This document shows, in pieces, positions 38,193-49,039 of a DNA stretch of 64,000 nucleotides. Position numbers and translations under genes: made by a program. Source of the DNA: Borrelia duttonii Ly (GTDB taxonomy: Bacteria; Spirochaetota; Spirochaetia; Borreliales; Borreliaceae); assembly GCF_000019685.1 (NCBI RefSeq), contig NC_011229.1, positions 62,001-126,000 of the forward strand. The letters are read 5' to 3'. Every line of letters starts with the position of its first letter. Within the stretch, counting starts at the first letter, position 1. Below the pieces are notes generated by a model, which saw only the letters and a list, made by a program, of their open reading frames with translations, had not been told where the DNA came from and did no database searches.

Positions 38193-38789
38193 TCATCTAT
38201 TTTTAATTAAGCTGGCTTTCGCCATTTTACCTCTTACAACAGCTGCAGTCTGTTGATCTCCAAGATAAACATTAATCTTTTTTATATTAACTTTAGCATT
38301 AGGAATCATAACTTTTTCGAATAAATTTACTCTTTGAGAAGTAATATTAAGTTCTAATTCTAATAAATTAGCTTGCTCATCTAAAACCTCAAGTTCTGCA
38401 TTTATTTGAATAATGTTCTTAATAGCCTCTATGCCCACATCTACCCAATAAGGAGTCAATAAAAGATCATGTTTAATATCTTCATATTCAACTGACTCAA
38501 ATACGGGTATAGTAATACCTGCTATGTTTGTAAAACCCTTTCTTACTTTTTTAATTTGAATCCAATCTTGAAAAGGAAATCTCTCACCAAATAACGAAAT
38601 CCAAAATTTCATATTCCTTTTCAATTTATCCCTTTCAAGTTTTTTCACTTCTTTCAAAGCCTTAACTTTTCTAATTTCCAAATGAAGTTGTTGTTTTTTA
38701 AGTTGCAACGTAGGTAAATACCTACTAAACATTTTAAGATCATCTTTTTGTTTTTTAAGTTCATTTTTTGTCAACTTAACTTTAGGCAT
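38193..38789 (-). CDS. atpD: V-type ATPase subunit D (central stalk)
   Basis: A 198-residue, long-helical subunit that acts as the rotating shaft. It has the family's opening (PKVKLTKNELKKQKDDLKM) and C-terminal helix (LEVLDEQANLLELELNITSQRVNLFEKVMIPN, quoted in part as QRVNLFEKVMIP). It starts two bases after the B subunit stop. Residue length agrees with other V/A-ATPase D subunits. Confidence 0.93.
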   Translation of the reverse strand: MPKVKLTKNELKKQKDDLKMFSRYLPTLQLKKQQLHLEIRKVKALKEVKKLERDKLKRNMKFWISLFGERFPFQDWIQIKKVRKGFTNIAGITIPVFESVEYEDIKHDLLLTPYWVDVGIEAIKNIIQINAELEVLDEQANLLELELNITSQRVNLFEKVMIPNAKVNIKKINVYLGDQQTAAVVRGKMAKASLIKNR

Positions 38790-38791
38790 CT

Positions 38792-40093
38792 CTAATCCCT
38801 ATTTTTAGGCCAATACTTTTCCAGCAGTTCTGTTTTAATGCCAGTCTCATTAGGTTCAAAACAACTAGAGAGAATAGTCCAACCCAAATCCAAAGCCTCT
38901 TCTAACGGAATATTAAGAGACAAATCCATAAGTTTACTCTCAAACATATTGCTATACTTAAGAAGCTTTTCATCCCACTCTGTCATATTAAATCCCATAG
39001 CTTTTTTCTCTATAGATTCTCTTGAAGATGCATAAAGCTTAATCATTGAATCCATAATCGTCCTATGGTCATCTCTTGTCTTTCCATTAACCATTTGCTT
39101 AAGTCTTGAAAGAGAGCCAAAAGGCTCAATTCTGCCTCTCCTTAAATAGTATTGTCCTTCAGTAATATAACCCGTATTATCAGGTACTGGATGAGTAACA
39201 TCATCTCCAGGCATTGTAGTAACTGCAAGTACAGTAATTGATCCTGCACCTTCAAAATCAATAGCCTTCTCATATCTAGATGCAAGCTGAGAATATAAAT
39301 CACCAGGATAACCTCTATTAGATGGCACTTGCTCCATAGTAATAGCTATTTCTTTCATAGCATCCGCAAAATTGGTCATATCGGTTAAAAGTACCAAAAC
39401 TTTTTTTCCCTGCAAAGCAAATTTTTCAGCAACAGCAAGAGAAATATCAGGAACAATTAAAGACTCAACAACAGGATCATTGGCTGTATTTACAAAAAAG
39501 ATTGTCCTACTTAAAGCTCCACCACTCTCAAGTGAATCCTTAAACGTTAAATAATCATCATTTTTAAGTCCCATTCCTCCAAGAATAATGAGATCAACCT
39601 CAGCTTGAAGAGCTATCCTTACAAGAAGCTCATTATAAGGTTCCCCAGACACAGAAAATATTGGTAATTTCTGAGATTCAACAAGAGTATTAAAAACATC
39701 TATCATTGGAATTCCAGTCCTTATCATATTTCTTGGCACAATACGCTTTGCAGGATTAACCGATGGACCACCAATTTCAATTAAATTATCCTCAAGACGT
39801 GGCCCTCCGTCTTTAGGATTACCAGCACCATCAAAAATTCTACCAAGTAAATTTTCAGAAAATGTTACTTGCATTGGATGGCCCAAAAACTTAACTTCAT
39901 CTGAAGTTGAAATGCCTATTGTTCCATTATAAACTTGCAGAGAAACCTTATCCCTCTCTAGCTTAATCACTTCCGCTAAGGAACTTCCATTTTTGGATTT
40001 TACAATGGCAAGTTCTCCATATTTAACACTTTTTGCTATAACAGTTATTACATTCCCAATAATAGATTCTATCTTACTATATACTCTCTTCAT
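38792..40093 (-). CDS. atpB: V-type ATPase subunit B
   Basis: The 433-residue non-catalytic nucleotide-binding subunit of V1. Family features are [21 protein letters not shown] (as [20 protein letters not shown] region), [16 protein letters not shown] where a true P-loop is lacking, and the C-terminal [15 protein letters not shown]. The upstream GTG at 40099 is too close to the GAGG ribosome-binding site; the ATG at 40093 is spaced by seven bases. It follows the A gene with a short gap. Confidence 0.96.
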   Translation of the reverse strand: MKRVYSKIESIIGNVITVIAKSVKYGELAIVKSKNGSSLAEVIKLERDKVSLQVYNGTIGISTSDEVKFLGHPMQVTFSENLLGRIFDGAGNPKDGGPRLEDNLIEIGGPSVNPAKRIVPRNMIRTGIPMIDVFNTLVESQKLPIFSVSGEPYNELLVRIALQAEVDLIILGGMGLKNDDYLTFKDSLESGGALSRTIFFVNTANDPVVESLIVPDISLAVAEKFALQGKKVLVLLTDMTNFADAMKEIAITMEQVPSNRGYPGDLYSQLASRYEKAIDFEGAGSITVLAVTTMPGDDVTHPVPDNTGYITEGQYYLRRGRIEPFGSLSRLKQMVNGKTRDDHRTIMDSMIKLYASSRESIEKKAMGFNMTEWDEKLLKYSNMFESKLMDLSLNIPLEEALDLGWTILSSCFEPNETGIKTELLEKYWPKNRD

Positions 40094-40102
40094 TTGCACA
40101 CC

Positions 40103-41833
40103 TCAAAAATCCAATTTTTTAGAACGTAATAAATTTTTTAAATTAATTTCTAATTTATTAAACTTTTCTTGCTTAAAGGGAGCAAGATTCATATCTAAAA
40201 TATTTTGTCTTAAATCATTTATAAAACTTCTTGCTTCCAATTTATTTTCAAATTTAAAATCTGATTGTAAAATCTTATAAAGAATATTAAACATATAATT
40301 TTGACGCTCAAAACTCACAGCAGCATCAACACTATCGAATGAATTTTGCTGTAAATAACATGAATCTAAAAGTTCAGATTTCAAATACACAACAAAGTCA
40401 TCAATACTCACCCCATCTTCTCCAACAACTCTCATCATCTGATTAACTTCATTTCCCTTAACCAAAAAAGCCCTTGCATATTCTGTTGCCTCATATTCAA
40501 CTACACCTCTATATTTACTCCAAGAGTCAAGAGGATTAATTGCTGGAAATTTCCTAGCATCTGATCTCTCTCTTGTAAGACCATGAAATGCTCCTACCAC
40601 TTTCAAAGTTGCTTGAGTTACTGGTTCTTCAAAATTACCCCCAGCAGGACTAACAGAACCACCCACAGTTACAGATCCAACACTGCCATTATTTAAAACA
40701 ACAACACCTGCTCTTTCATAAAATGATGCAATAACAGATTCAAGATAGGCTGGAAATGCCTCATCCCCTGGTATTTCCTCAAGACGACCTGACATCTCTC
40801 TCATAGCCTGAGCCCACCTTGAAGTTGAATCTGCCAACAAGAGTATATCAAGACCCATTTGCCTATAATATTCACCAATAGTAATAGCTGTATAAACTGA
40901 TGCTTCACGAGCAGCAACGGGCATAGAAGACGTATTACAAATAATACATGTTCTCTCCATTAATGATTTACCTGTTCTTGGATCTGTAAGTTCAGGAAAC
41001 TCTTTCAGAGTTTCTACTACCTCACCTGCTCGCTCACCACAAGCAGCAATAATTACAATATCAACATCAGCATTACGACTCGTAACCTGTTGAAGAACCG
41101 TCTTACCAGCACCAAAAGGTCCAGGAATACAAAATGTACCACCCTTTGCAACCGGAAAGAATGTATCTATTATTCTTGTTTGAGTTACCATGGTCTCATT
41201 AGGAATAAGTCTCTTTTTATAACTAGTAACGGGAACTTTCACAGGCCAATGAAACGACATAGTAATAATATGTTTACCCCCAGCATCATCTTCAATAACA
41301 GCAATCTTATCATCTACAGTATAATCACCATCACCAACTATTTCTATAATTCTATAAGAATCTCTCCTATCAAATGGAACCATAATTTGATGATTAATGG
41401 TACCTTCGATGACAAATCCAAGAAAATCTCCAGCAACAACAAAATCTCCAACTTTTGCAGTTGCATTAAAACTCCACTTTTTATTTCTATCAAGAGCACT
41501 TAAATATAAACCCCTCTCTAAAAAAAAACCACACTTAGTAGCAAGCTCTGGTAATGGATTTTGAAGACCATCATACACCTGACTTAAAAGACCAGGTCCT
41601 AACTCAACTGTTAAAAGCTTATCTGTAAACTCAACATCATCTCCAACAGCAATTCCTCTTGTCATTTCAAACACTTGAGCATCAACTTCTCCATCTCTAA
41701 TACGGATTATTTCAGCTTTTAAACTCTGACCACCTGTTTTAATAAAAACAATTTCATTCATGGAAACCGTACCTACCATTTCAATAGTAACCAAATTTCC
41801 AATAACACCTACTACTTTTCCTTTAGCTTCCAT
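40103..41833 (-). CDS. atpA: V-type ATPase catalytic subunit A
   Basis: A 576-residue catalytic subunit. The P-loop GPFGAGKTVLQQ near residue 235, the catalytic-Glu block ACGERAGEVVE near 261 and SSMPVAAREASVYT, LADSTSRWAQAMREMSGR (arginine and switch) are intact. The A-specific insertion (about residues 120-190, GFVIEGTINHQIM) is present. It is preceded by the small DUF2764-like gene and followed by the B gene. The energy direction (ATP-driven ion pumping versus synthesis) cannot be read from sequence. Confidence 0.97.
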   Translation of the reverse strand: MEAKGKVVGVIGNLVTIEMVGTVSMNEIVFIKTGGQSLKAEIIRIRDGEVDAQVFEMTRGIAVGDDVEFTDKLLTVELGPGLLSQVYDGLQNPLPELATKCGFFLERGLYLSALDRNKKWSFNATAKVGDFVVAGDFLGFVIEGTINHQIMVPFDRRDSYRIIEIVGDGDYTVDDKIAVIEDDAGGKHIITMSFHWPVKVPVTSYKKRLIPNETMVTQTRIIDTFFPVAKGGTFCIPGPFGAGKTVLQQVTSRNADVDIVIIAACGERAGEVVETLKEFPELTDPRTGKSLMERTCIICNTSSMPVAAREASVYTAITIGEYYRQMGLDILLLADSTSRWAQAMREMSGRLEEIPGDEAFPAYLESVIASFYERAGVVVLNNGSVGSVTVGGSVSPAGGNFEEPVTQATLKVVGAFHGLTRERSDARKFPAINPLDSWSKYRGVVEYEATEYARAFLVKGNEVNQMMRVVGEDGVSIDDFVVYLKSELLDSCYLQQNSFDSVDAAVSFERQNYMFNILYKILQSDFKFENKLEARSFINDLRQNILDMNLAPFKQEKFNKLEINLKNLLRSKKLDF

Positions 41834-41843
41834 TTAAATTCCT

Positions 41844-42389
41844 TCAAAAATTTTTACTTATTTTCATACTTAATTTTTGACAAACATCATCAAAATTTTT
41901 CTCACCTATCTCTTCTCTAAAGAGACTTCTCCTTGAAATTAACATTAACTTTAAAAAATAAATTATCAACTTTTCAAAGTTAAATTCATTTCCAACTTCA
42001 AGTTCTGTTAAAAATTGCCATTTTAAAATATCAATTCCTAGTTCTACCTCAAAAGGATTTTCTTTAAGACAAAGAGGTTTCAAAATTCCTAAATAATAAC
42101 TAGAAAAATAAGGAGATTCTAAATATATATCTTTCTCAAATCCCAATTTTTCAGCCCTAATAACTGCCAGAGTATATCTTATTATTTCTTCAAATTCAAA
42201 AAACTTCTTAGTAACCTCTGAACTTTCTTTATTAAATCTCAACTCTGACAAATCCTTTATAAAAAGAAAATCTTCTCTACTTAAAACAATCTCAACATTA
42301 TCAAAAAAATCCGATATGCTCCATACCTTTTCAACCTTTAAATCAAGATAAGGTAATGAGGATATAATATAGTAATATGAACTTAACAT
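41844..42389 (-). CDS. Small V-ATPase operon protein (DUF2764-like; possible C-like subunit)
   Basis: A 181-residue protein between the E and A subunit genes. It begins [16 protein letters not shown], the pattern of the DUF2764 family found in V-ATPase operons of Bacteroidetes and spirochaetes. It is mainly helical with no membrane segment. Where Enterococcus-type operons carry subunits C and G/F, this window has only this gene, so it may provide an adaptor between stalk and rotor. Family placement is from memory and context. Confidence 0.75.
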   Translation of the reverse strand: MLSSYYYIISSLPYLDLKVEKVWSISDFFDNVEIVLSREDFLFIKDLSELRFNKESSEVTKKFFEFEEIIRYTLAVIRAEKLGFEKDIYLESPYFSSYYLGILKPLCLKENPFEVELGIDILKWQFLTELEVGNEFNFEKLIIYFLKLMLISRRSLFREEIGEKNFDDVCQKLSMKISKNF

Positions 42390-42398
42390 ACTATACTC

Positions 42399-42995
42399 CT
42401 AATCCAATTTTATAATTTCCTTAAACCTTGGATTTAAATATTCAAAAAGAATGTCAGCAATAGCTTCTGATGTAAAATCATAATATAAACTACCGTCTCT
42501 CTGTTGGACTTTAAACCCTTTATTTATACCCTTAAAAGGTTTTATTTCAATTTCAGCACCGAATTTATTTCTTATGCTTGTTTTTAAAATAGATGATAAA
42601 TTATCAATATCAGATTCATTAAGCATAATATCTATCTTATCATCTTTACCCCAAACATCTAAAACCCTAATAATTAGTTCTCTTAAAAAATTAGAATCAT
42701 AGACACTAGAAACAGAATCCTTTAAAGCAGATTTAAAAAGAGATTTAATACTATTTTCAGTACCAATAACTAAATCTCTAAATGCTTGACGAGATGCTTC
42801 AAGAGAATATCTCTTATAATCATAAGCTTCTTTTTCGGCTTTTATTTTTAACTCTTTAGCCTCACTCTCAGCCTTTAAAATAATAGCTTCAGCTTCTTGC
42901 TTTGCATTAAGAATAATTTCACTTGACAGCCTTTCAGCTTCATCAAGTCCATCTTTTTTAATTTTATTTATTAAATCTTTAACTTCAAATTGCAC
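42399..42995 (-). CDS. atpE: V-type ATPase subunit E (peripheral stalk)
   Basis: A 198-residue stalk subunit. The N-terminal 75 residues form a long Ala/Lys/Glu-rich helix (ILNAKQEAEAIILKAESEA) typical of E, followed by a globular C-terminal domain (GINKGFKVQQRDGSLYYDF). The start is GTG with GAGGAG five bases before it. It is the first gene of the V-ATPase operon, downstream of an extended -10. No separate G or F subunit was found next to it. Confidence 0.9.
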   Translation of the reverse strand: MQFEVKDLINKIKKDGLDEAERLSSEIILNAKQEAEAIILKAESEAKELKIKAEKEAYDYKRYSLEASRQAFRDLVIGTENSIKSLFKSALKDSVSSVYDSNFLRELIIRVLDVWGKDDKIDIMLNESDIDNLSSILKTSIRNKFGAEIEIKPFKGINKGFKVQQRDGSLYYDFTSEAIADILFEYLNPRFKEIIKLD

Positions 42996-43056
42996 TATAA
43001 CTCCTCAATATACAAAAAAGTAATCCAAAATACTCAATAAACAAATCTTTGCATAA

Positions 43057-43065
43057 AGTATACCA
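43057..43065 (-). promoter_or_regulatory. Extended -10 promoter of the V-ATPase operon
   Basis: The minus strand reads TGGTATACT, an extended -10 one mismatch from TATAAT, ending 61 bases before the atpE GTG. The -35 region is poor. It is the best promoter candidate between the preceding gene and atpE. Confidence 0.45.
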
Positions 43066-43101
43066 ATAAATTTTTGATTATTAAAAGTCACAATATCAAA
43101 A

Positions 43102-43497
43102 TTATATATCATGAAAAAAATTTCCAATAATCTTATAAACATTAATATCATAAACTATACGAAGGTCTTTTTCTGGAAACTTTTCCTTAAGTTTTGCACC
43201 AAAAACCTCAATACCCTTTTTCACAATTCTTTTATTAAATTCTACATCAACTACATCAAGAGTTATCATTTCAATAATAATTAAATATCCTCTACCAAAT
43301 TTAGAACCATATCCAAACGTAAAAGAAGTTGTAACACGAAAGAGTCCATCCAAAAATCCATTAGCTGCTTTACCTCTAGAAAGCCTACTCGGATGCAATT
43401 CATAAGCATTACCAAACTCATCTTCAAGAATAGAGTCAACATAAAGACAAATATTAAACAATACACTCTCAAATTCTTCAAACTTTAATATACCCAT
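43102..43497 (-). CDS. Small conserved-looking hypothetical protein
   Basis: A 131-residue soluble protein that I do not recognise. Notable stretches are LHPSRLSRGKAANGFLDG, FTFGYGSKFGRGYLIIIEM and EFNKRIVKKGIEVFG. It begins immediately after the mutS2 stop codon, so it ends the murI-rsgA-mutS2 transcript. No signal, membrane segment or cysteine cluster is present. Confidence 0.8.
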   Translation of the reverse strand: MGILKFEEFESVLFNICLYVDSILEDEFGNAYELHPSRLSRGKAANGFLDGLFRVTTSFTFGYGSKFGRGYLIIIEMITLDVVDVEFNKRIVKKGIEVFGAKLKEKFPEKDLRIVYDINVYKIIGNFFHDI

Positions 43498-45834
43498 TTA
43501 AAATTCTACTATTGTTTTTCCAACCCCTCCATCATTTGGATGAGCAAAATAATATTTTTTAATAAACGTTATATCTTTTAAAAATGCGTGCACTCCTTCC
43601 ATTAGCAAACCTTCTCCTTTGCCATGAATGATTTCAAATTTAGAAACATTTTTAAGCAACATATCATCTATTTTCTTACCCAAGAAGTTTATAGCCTCAG
43701 CCACCCTCATTCCCCTAATATCAACTGTTAAATTTAATGTATCATCTTGCTGCTCAAAAGAAAAACTAAATTTTTTCTCACAACCTCTTGGAGCTCTATC
43801 ATTATACAATATTTTCTCTAAACTAACAGCTGCAACTGTAATCTTAAATACACCTGTATTTATAATAAATCCTTTTTTGGTAACACCTATTATCTCTCCT
43901 GAAAAATTTGAGCCTAATACTCTAACTTTATCTCCTACTCTAAATTCAACTTTAGTAGCAATTTTTTGATTTAACATTTCAATTTTAGTAACCTTAGAAG
44001 CTATATTATCTGAAATATCAGCTATAAATTTTTTATTCTTAAAAAGACAAACACCTTCTTCTTTTATCTCTCTAACCAAATTTTCTAAGGTCTGTCTTGA
44101 TTTTTTTAAAAACTCTTTTTGTTCATTAACAAGATTCTCTTCCAAATTTCTTTCTCTTAATACAAGAGTCTCCCGAATATCATTAATCTCAACTTCTTTA
44201 AGCTCAATAAATTTAAGCTTATTCTTTATTTTTTCCTCAAGTAAATATATTTCTCTCTCTTTTTCCGTAAGTCTTGCCAATATCTCATTAACTTCCGTCT
44301 TGCTAGACTCATAAATATTTTTAGCTCTAGATATTATGTTAAAATCAACAAGAAATTTGCTTGCAACACTAAAAGCAAAGCTTTCCCCTGGAACAGAAAA
44401 CATTAACTTATAACTGGGCTCCATTTTATCTAAATCCATTTGCATTGAAGCATTAATAACATTTTCATGAGTATATGCAAAATATTTAAGAGCATTATAA
44501 TGGGTTGAGATAATCACAAAAGCATTAATGAAAATCAAATGTTCAAGAATAGCTATAGCCAATGCTTGTCCTTGTTCAATATCAGTACCTGAACAAAATT
44601 CATCAAATATCAAAAGACTATCTTTTGTTGCATGCTTTAAAATATAAGCAATATTATTCATATGACTTGAAAAAGTTGATAGAGAATTCAAAATTGACTG
44701 TTCATCTCCAACATCAACTAAAATGTTATCAAAAATCTTAAAGGTACTAGACTCATCAACTGGAATTGGAATTCCAAATTGGAACATAGCGCTCAAAAGA
44801 GCAACTGTTTTTAATGTTGCTGTTTTTCCACCAGCATTAGGACCTGTAATAACAACAACTCTATTATTTAAAGGAGAAAAATTAATAGGCTTTGCATTCT
44901 TTATTAAAGGATGCCTAGCATTCATAATATTCAAATCACCATCAAGTTTAGGAAAAATTCCTTGATTTTGAATCCCATAAATTGCTCTGGATTTTAAAGA
45001 ATCATAATATATAAAATTACTATAAAGAGATTTTAAGATAAAAATATGTTTTCGTATTTCATCTGATAATTTTTGCAAAATTCTAAAAACGATATGTGTC
45101 TTTTCAAAATTTAAAAAACTCAATCTATTATTTTCACTTATCATTTCATTTGGTTCAACATAGAATGTTTCACCAGATGAGGAAACAGATATAACATTGC
45201 CTTTAATTCTATTTTTAAAACTGGATTTAAGAGCAATGGTACATTTACCTGATTTATAATAAATAAGATTAGAGCTTAAATAATTTGCATTTAAATTTAT
45301 TATCTGTTTAATTTGCTTTTCAATTTTTTTATTTAAATTTCTAATTTCAAAATCAATCTCATCATATCTCTTATCAACACCATGCTTTATTTTAAGTTCA
45401 TCAATATCAACATATTTACATAAAAATTCTAGTAAATATTTTAAATTTGGATCTACAAATAATAATTTTTTTAAAACATCAATTTCACCCCGAAATTTAA
45501 GTTCATGTTTTTCTAAAAAAAACATTATTCTTAAAATTTCTTTTAGAAAGAGAATAATATTCTTAATCTCTTCGATAGAAATTCTTGATTTTTTTTTAAG
45601 GAGTAAAACAATAGACTCATTTATACTCTCAAGACAATAATTTGGATATTCTTCATCAAGTTCAATAAGATTTTTAATTAAATTAACAAAAGAACATACT
45701 TCCTGAATTTCTCTATCAGTTTTTAATATTTGCTGTTCATTTAAAAGTTTAACCGTATCTGAAACAGTTACATAAGATGCAACTGAAGATAATATTTGAT
45801 AAAAATCAATTTTTTCCAAATATTTCTCTTGCAT
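43498..45834 (-). CDS. mutS2: MutS2 / RqcU-type ATPase with Smr domain
   Basis: A 778-residue protein of the MutS2 family, which acts on collided ribosomes or suppresses recombination depending on species. It lacks the MutS mismatch-recognition domain. Walker A is [15 protein letters not shown] near residue 327, Walker [17 protein letters not shown] near 408, then a long coiled coil (about 515-620) and a C-terminal Smr domain with [11 protein letters not shown] and the catalytic-loop HGKGEG. The ATG at 45834 overlaps the rsgA end by 29 bases; a GTG at 45858 is also in frame but has no ribosome-binding site. Confidence 0.93.
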
Positions 45835-46747
45835 AACTTTTATATCTCTTAAGTTCACTAAAAATTTTCAAATAACTATTATACCTAGCTTCTGCAATTT
45901 TAAATCCAATTTGACTTATTACAAAACAATTTGGCTCATTGATATGTAAACAAGAATTAAATCTACATAAATCATTAAAATATTTAAATTCTTTAAAATA
46001 ATATTTAAGCTCAAGATATCCTAAACCTTCAATGCCAAATTCCTTTATTCCAGGAGTATCAATTAAAATTTTATTATCAGAATGAAAAGCCACAGCATAA
46101 ACCGTAGTATGTCTGCCTCGTGCATACTTATAAGATATCTCATTTATAGCCTGAGATGCATTTAAATCTATAACATTTATAAGTGAAGATTTTCCAACTC
46201 CAGACTGCCCAATAAAAGAAGTTCTTGAATTTTTAATAATTTTTTTCACCTCATCAATTCCCTGCAAAGTAACAACAGAAGTCTTAATAACTCTATAACC
46301 TAAATATTCATAAATCTTAATAAAAGAATCAACCCTCAGATTTATGCCTTCATCAACCTTATTTACCAAAATAATAGGGGTAATTCCCTGCTCCTCAGCA
46401 ACTATCAATGTTCTATCAATAAATGAATTTTTAAATTCTGGAAGAGTAGCAGAACTTACAATCAAAATATTATCGATATTTGAAACAATCACTTGCCTTA
46501 AAGCAACCTTTTTATTATAACGCCAAAAAACATTTCTACGTTCCATTCTCTCTTTAATGTATACCTTATGTTCATCATAAATATCACCACAAACAAAATC
46601 ACCCGGAACTAAAGGACTATACTCTTTCTCCCTAGTATTTAAGAATTTACCTTTAATAACACCCTCATAAACTGTATTAGTATTAACTTCAACAACAGAA
46701 TAAATATTATTAACACCCCAGAGAACCTCAAATGTACTACTATTCAA
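45806..46747 (-). CDS. rsgA: Ribosome small-subunit GTPase RsgA
   Basis: A 313-residue circularly permuted GTPase involved in 30S maturation. The motif order is G4 ([10 protein letters not shown]), then G1 ([12 protein letters not shown]) and G3 (DTPGIKEFG), preceded by an OB-fold ([10 protein letters not shown]). The C-terminal zinc knuckle is visible as [14 protein letters not shown]. The start is TTG, overlapping the murI stop as TTGA, with AAAGGA upstream. It overlaps mutS2 at the other end. Confidence 0.95.
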
Positions 46748-47508
46748 TTGAATATTCCTTTAAAATAAAAATTATATTTTTCACAAAAATTCTTATAAAA
46801 GTGTAAATTTTTATCTTGTGTTAAATAAAAATAACGTTTAAAACAATAATCACTATTTTCAACATTTTTTAACGATTTATTAAGTTCATCGGCAACAATT
46901 TTACGATTATCATAAACGGGTATTTCTAAAACACTTTCTATCATATCTTTAATATGCAAATAATGAGTACAACCCAAAAAAACCATATCTCGTTTAGTAG
47001 ATTGAACTTCAAACTTTAAAGATTTTAAATACTCAAGCGCATCTTTTTCAAAGATATCTCCATATTCAACAAATTTTACAAGTTCACCCGCAGATTTTAA
47101 AATCAAATCTATATGATTATTCTGCTCTTTCTTGACAAATTCGCTATTAATAGTAGTATTTGTTGCAATTAAAATCACCCTTTTACACAAAAGTTCCTTA
47201 ACTAAACTAACTGAAGGCAAAGTATATATTATAGGAAAATTAAAATTTAATTTATTATAAACACTAATAGAAGCTGTATTACACGCAACAACAATAGAGA
47301 CAATATTATATATTTCCCTTAATTTTGAAATAAGCTCCAAAAACTCATTTAAAATAAAATTTGAACTTTTATCACCATAAGGAAAATTTTTATTATCTGC
47401 AACATAAATATAATTTCTATTAAACAATTTCTTACTTATATATTCAAAATAAGCAAGTCCACCAATACCTGAATCAAAAATAACTATAACATCTTCTAAA
47501 TTGTTCAT
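46744..47508 (-). CDS. murI: Glutamate racemase
   Basis: Makes D-glutamate for peptidoglycan. The 254 residues contain [14 protein letters not shown] near the start (Asp-Ser pair), the first catalytic Cys in [11 protein letters not shown] near residue 74 and the second in [10 protein letters not shown] near 178, as expected. The AGAAG before the ATG is a fair ribosome-binding site. It is first in a four-gene operon with rsgA, mutS2 and the small hypothetical gene, downstream of a good promoter. Confidence 0.95.
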
Positions 47509-47526
47509 AAATCTTCTCTAAATTTA

Positions 47527-47555
47527 AGTATAAAAATTAATTTACTCTCTTTCAA
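47527..47555 (-). promoter_or_regulatory. Sigma70-type promoter of murI-rsgA-mutS2
   Basis: The minus strand has TTGAAA (47555-47550), a 17-base spacer and TATACT (47532-47527), 18 bases before the murI ATG. The same two hexamers with 17 bases are used before rpsF. Confidence 0.75.
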
Positions 47556-47626
47556 TGACAAAATGATAAAATAATATGGCTTAAACTATAATTATAATAA
47601 ACATCAAGTTAGAGAAGGAGGAATAT

Positions 47627-49012
47627 ATGCACAAAAGTATCAAAGAAATATTAAACAACCCTATAACAAACAGTACAATCACAGTCAAAGGGTGGATTAG
47701 AACAAAACGAAGCAATGGTAAAATTTCATTTTTAGAAATTAATGACGGCTCAAATATTAAAGGAATTCAAGCTGTTATTGATGAAAACAATCCTCAATTT
47801 GAAAAAAAAGAATTTAAAAAGCTCACAACAGGTGCAAGCATATCCTTAACAGGAATCTTAATTTTAAGCCCTGCAAAAGGACAAACTTATGAAATTAAAA
47901 CAACAAATTTTTATATAATTGGGGAATCAGATCAAGAAACATATCCTTTACAAAAAAAAAGACATTCTTTTGAATTCTTAAGAGAAATCCCTCATCTAAG
48001 AATACGCACTAATACATTTGGTGCTGTTGCCAGAATTAAAAACCAAATTTCTTATAAAATTCATGAATATTTTCAAAAAAACGGATTTTTTTATATTCAT
48101 ACACCCATTATTACATCAAACGATGGTGAAGGAGTAGGTGAAATATTTCGTGTATCTACCCTAAACCTTAATAATATTGAAAACAAAAAAGAAATTGATT
48201 TTAAAGATGATTTTTTTGGCAAACAAGCATTTCTTACAGTAACTGGACAATTGCATGGAGAAGCTTATGCAATGGCTTTATCAAAAATATATACATTTGG
48301 TCCTACCTTTAGAGCAGAAAATTCAAATACAACACGCCATGCCTCAGAATTCTGGATGATTGAACCTGAAATGGCATTTTTTACGCTTGAAGATAACATA
48401 AATTTAGCAGAAGATTTTTTAAAATACGTCCTAAGCGAAACTTTAAATCACTGTCATGAAGATATGGAATTTTTTGATAACTTCATTGAAAAGGGAGTAA
48501 TAAAAAAGATTGAAGATGTAATAAATTCTAAATTTGAAGTTATTACCTATACTCAAGCAATTAAAAAACTCGAAAATGCAACAAAAACATTTGAAATAAA
48601 ACCTTATTGGGGCATGGATTTACAAACAGAACATGAAAGGTATTTAACAGAAGAAATTATTAAAAAACCTACTACAGTTATTGACTATCCAAAAGAATTT
48701 AAAGCATTTTACATGAAAATGAATCAAGACAATAAAACTGTAAAAGGAATGGATATTTTAGTTCCACGAATTGGAGAAATCATTGGGGGCAGTGAAAGAG
48801 AAGATAATCTAGATAAATTGAATAATAGAATAAAAGAGCTAAATTTAGAAACAGAGACTCTTAATTGGTATTTAGATTTAAGAAGATTCGGCTCAACTCC
48901 GCATTCTGGATTTGGACTTGGACTTGAAAGACTACTGCAATATACAACAGGAATGGCTAATATTAGAGATGTTATACCATTTCCAAGAACTCCGAAAACT
49001 CTTCATTTCTAA
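47627..49012 (+). CDS. asnS: Asparaginyl-tRNA synthetase
   Basis: Class IIb aminoacyl-tRNA synthetase of 461 residues. The N-terminal anticodon-binding OB fold (VKGWIRTKRSNGKISFLEI, partly shown) precedes the catalytic domain, with motif 2 FGPTFRAENSNTTRHASEFW near residue 226, EPEMAF and motif 3 GFGLGLERLL near 433. The residue pattern is AsnRS rather than AspRS (no AspRS insertion, length near E. coli AsnRS 466). GAAGGAGG sits before the ATG. The stop codon lies in the loop of a strong hairpin. Confidence 0.96.
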   Translation: MHKSIKEILNNPITNSTITVKGWIRTKRSNGKISFLEINDGSNIKGIQAVIDENNPQFEKKEFKKLTTGASISLTGILILSPAKGQTYEIKTTNFYIIGESDQETYPLQKKRHSFEFLREIPHLRIRTNTFGAVARIKNQISYKIHEYFQKNGFFYIHTPIITSNDGEGVGEIFRVSTLNLNNIENKKEIDFKDDFFGKQAFLTVTGQLHGEAYAMALSKIYTFGPTFRAENSNTTRHASEFWMIEPEMAFFTLEDNINLAEDFLKYVLSETLNHCHEDMEFFDNFIEKGVIKKIEDVINSKFEVITYTQAIKKLENATKTFEIKPYWGMDLQTEHERYLTEEIIKKPTTVIDYPKEFKAFYMKMNQDNKTVKGMDILVPRIGEIIGGSEREDNLDKLNNRIKELNLETETLNWYLDLRRFGSTPHSGFGLGLERLLQYTTGMANIRDVIPFPRTPKTLHF

Positions 49013-49025
49013 TAAAGAGTTTTCG
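48993..49025 (+). other. Hairpin spanning the asnS stop codon and the next gene's leader
   Basis: CGAAAACTCTT (48993-49003) pairs perfectly with 49015-49025 across an 11-base loop. The asnS stop codon is in the loop, and the 3' arm is followed two bases later by AGGAG of the next gene. It could couple asnS termination to translation or stability of the downstream gene; no T-run follows. Confidence 0.6.
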
Positions 49026-49039
49026 AAAGGAGAAAAACA

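Noticed and set aside
41090..41503. 137-codon plus-strand frame inside the V-ATPase A gene
   Set aside because: It overlaps the P-loop region of atpA on the opposite strand and reads as low-complexity Asn/Ser/Ile sequence.
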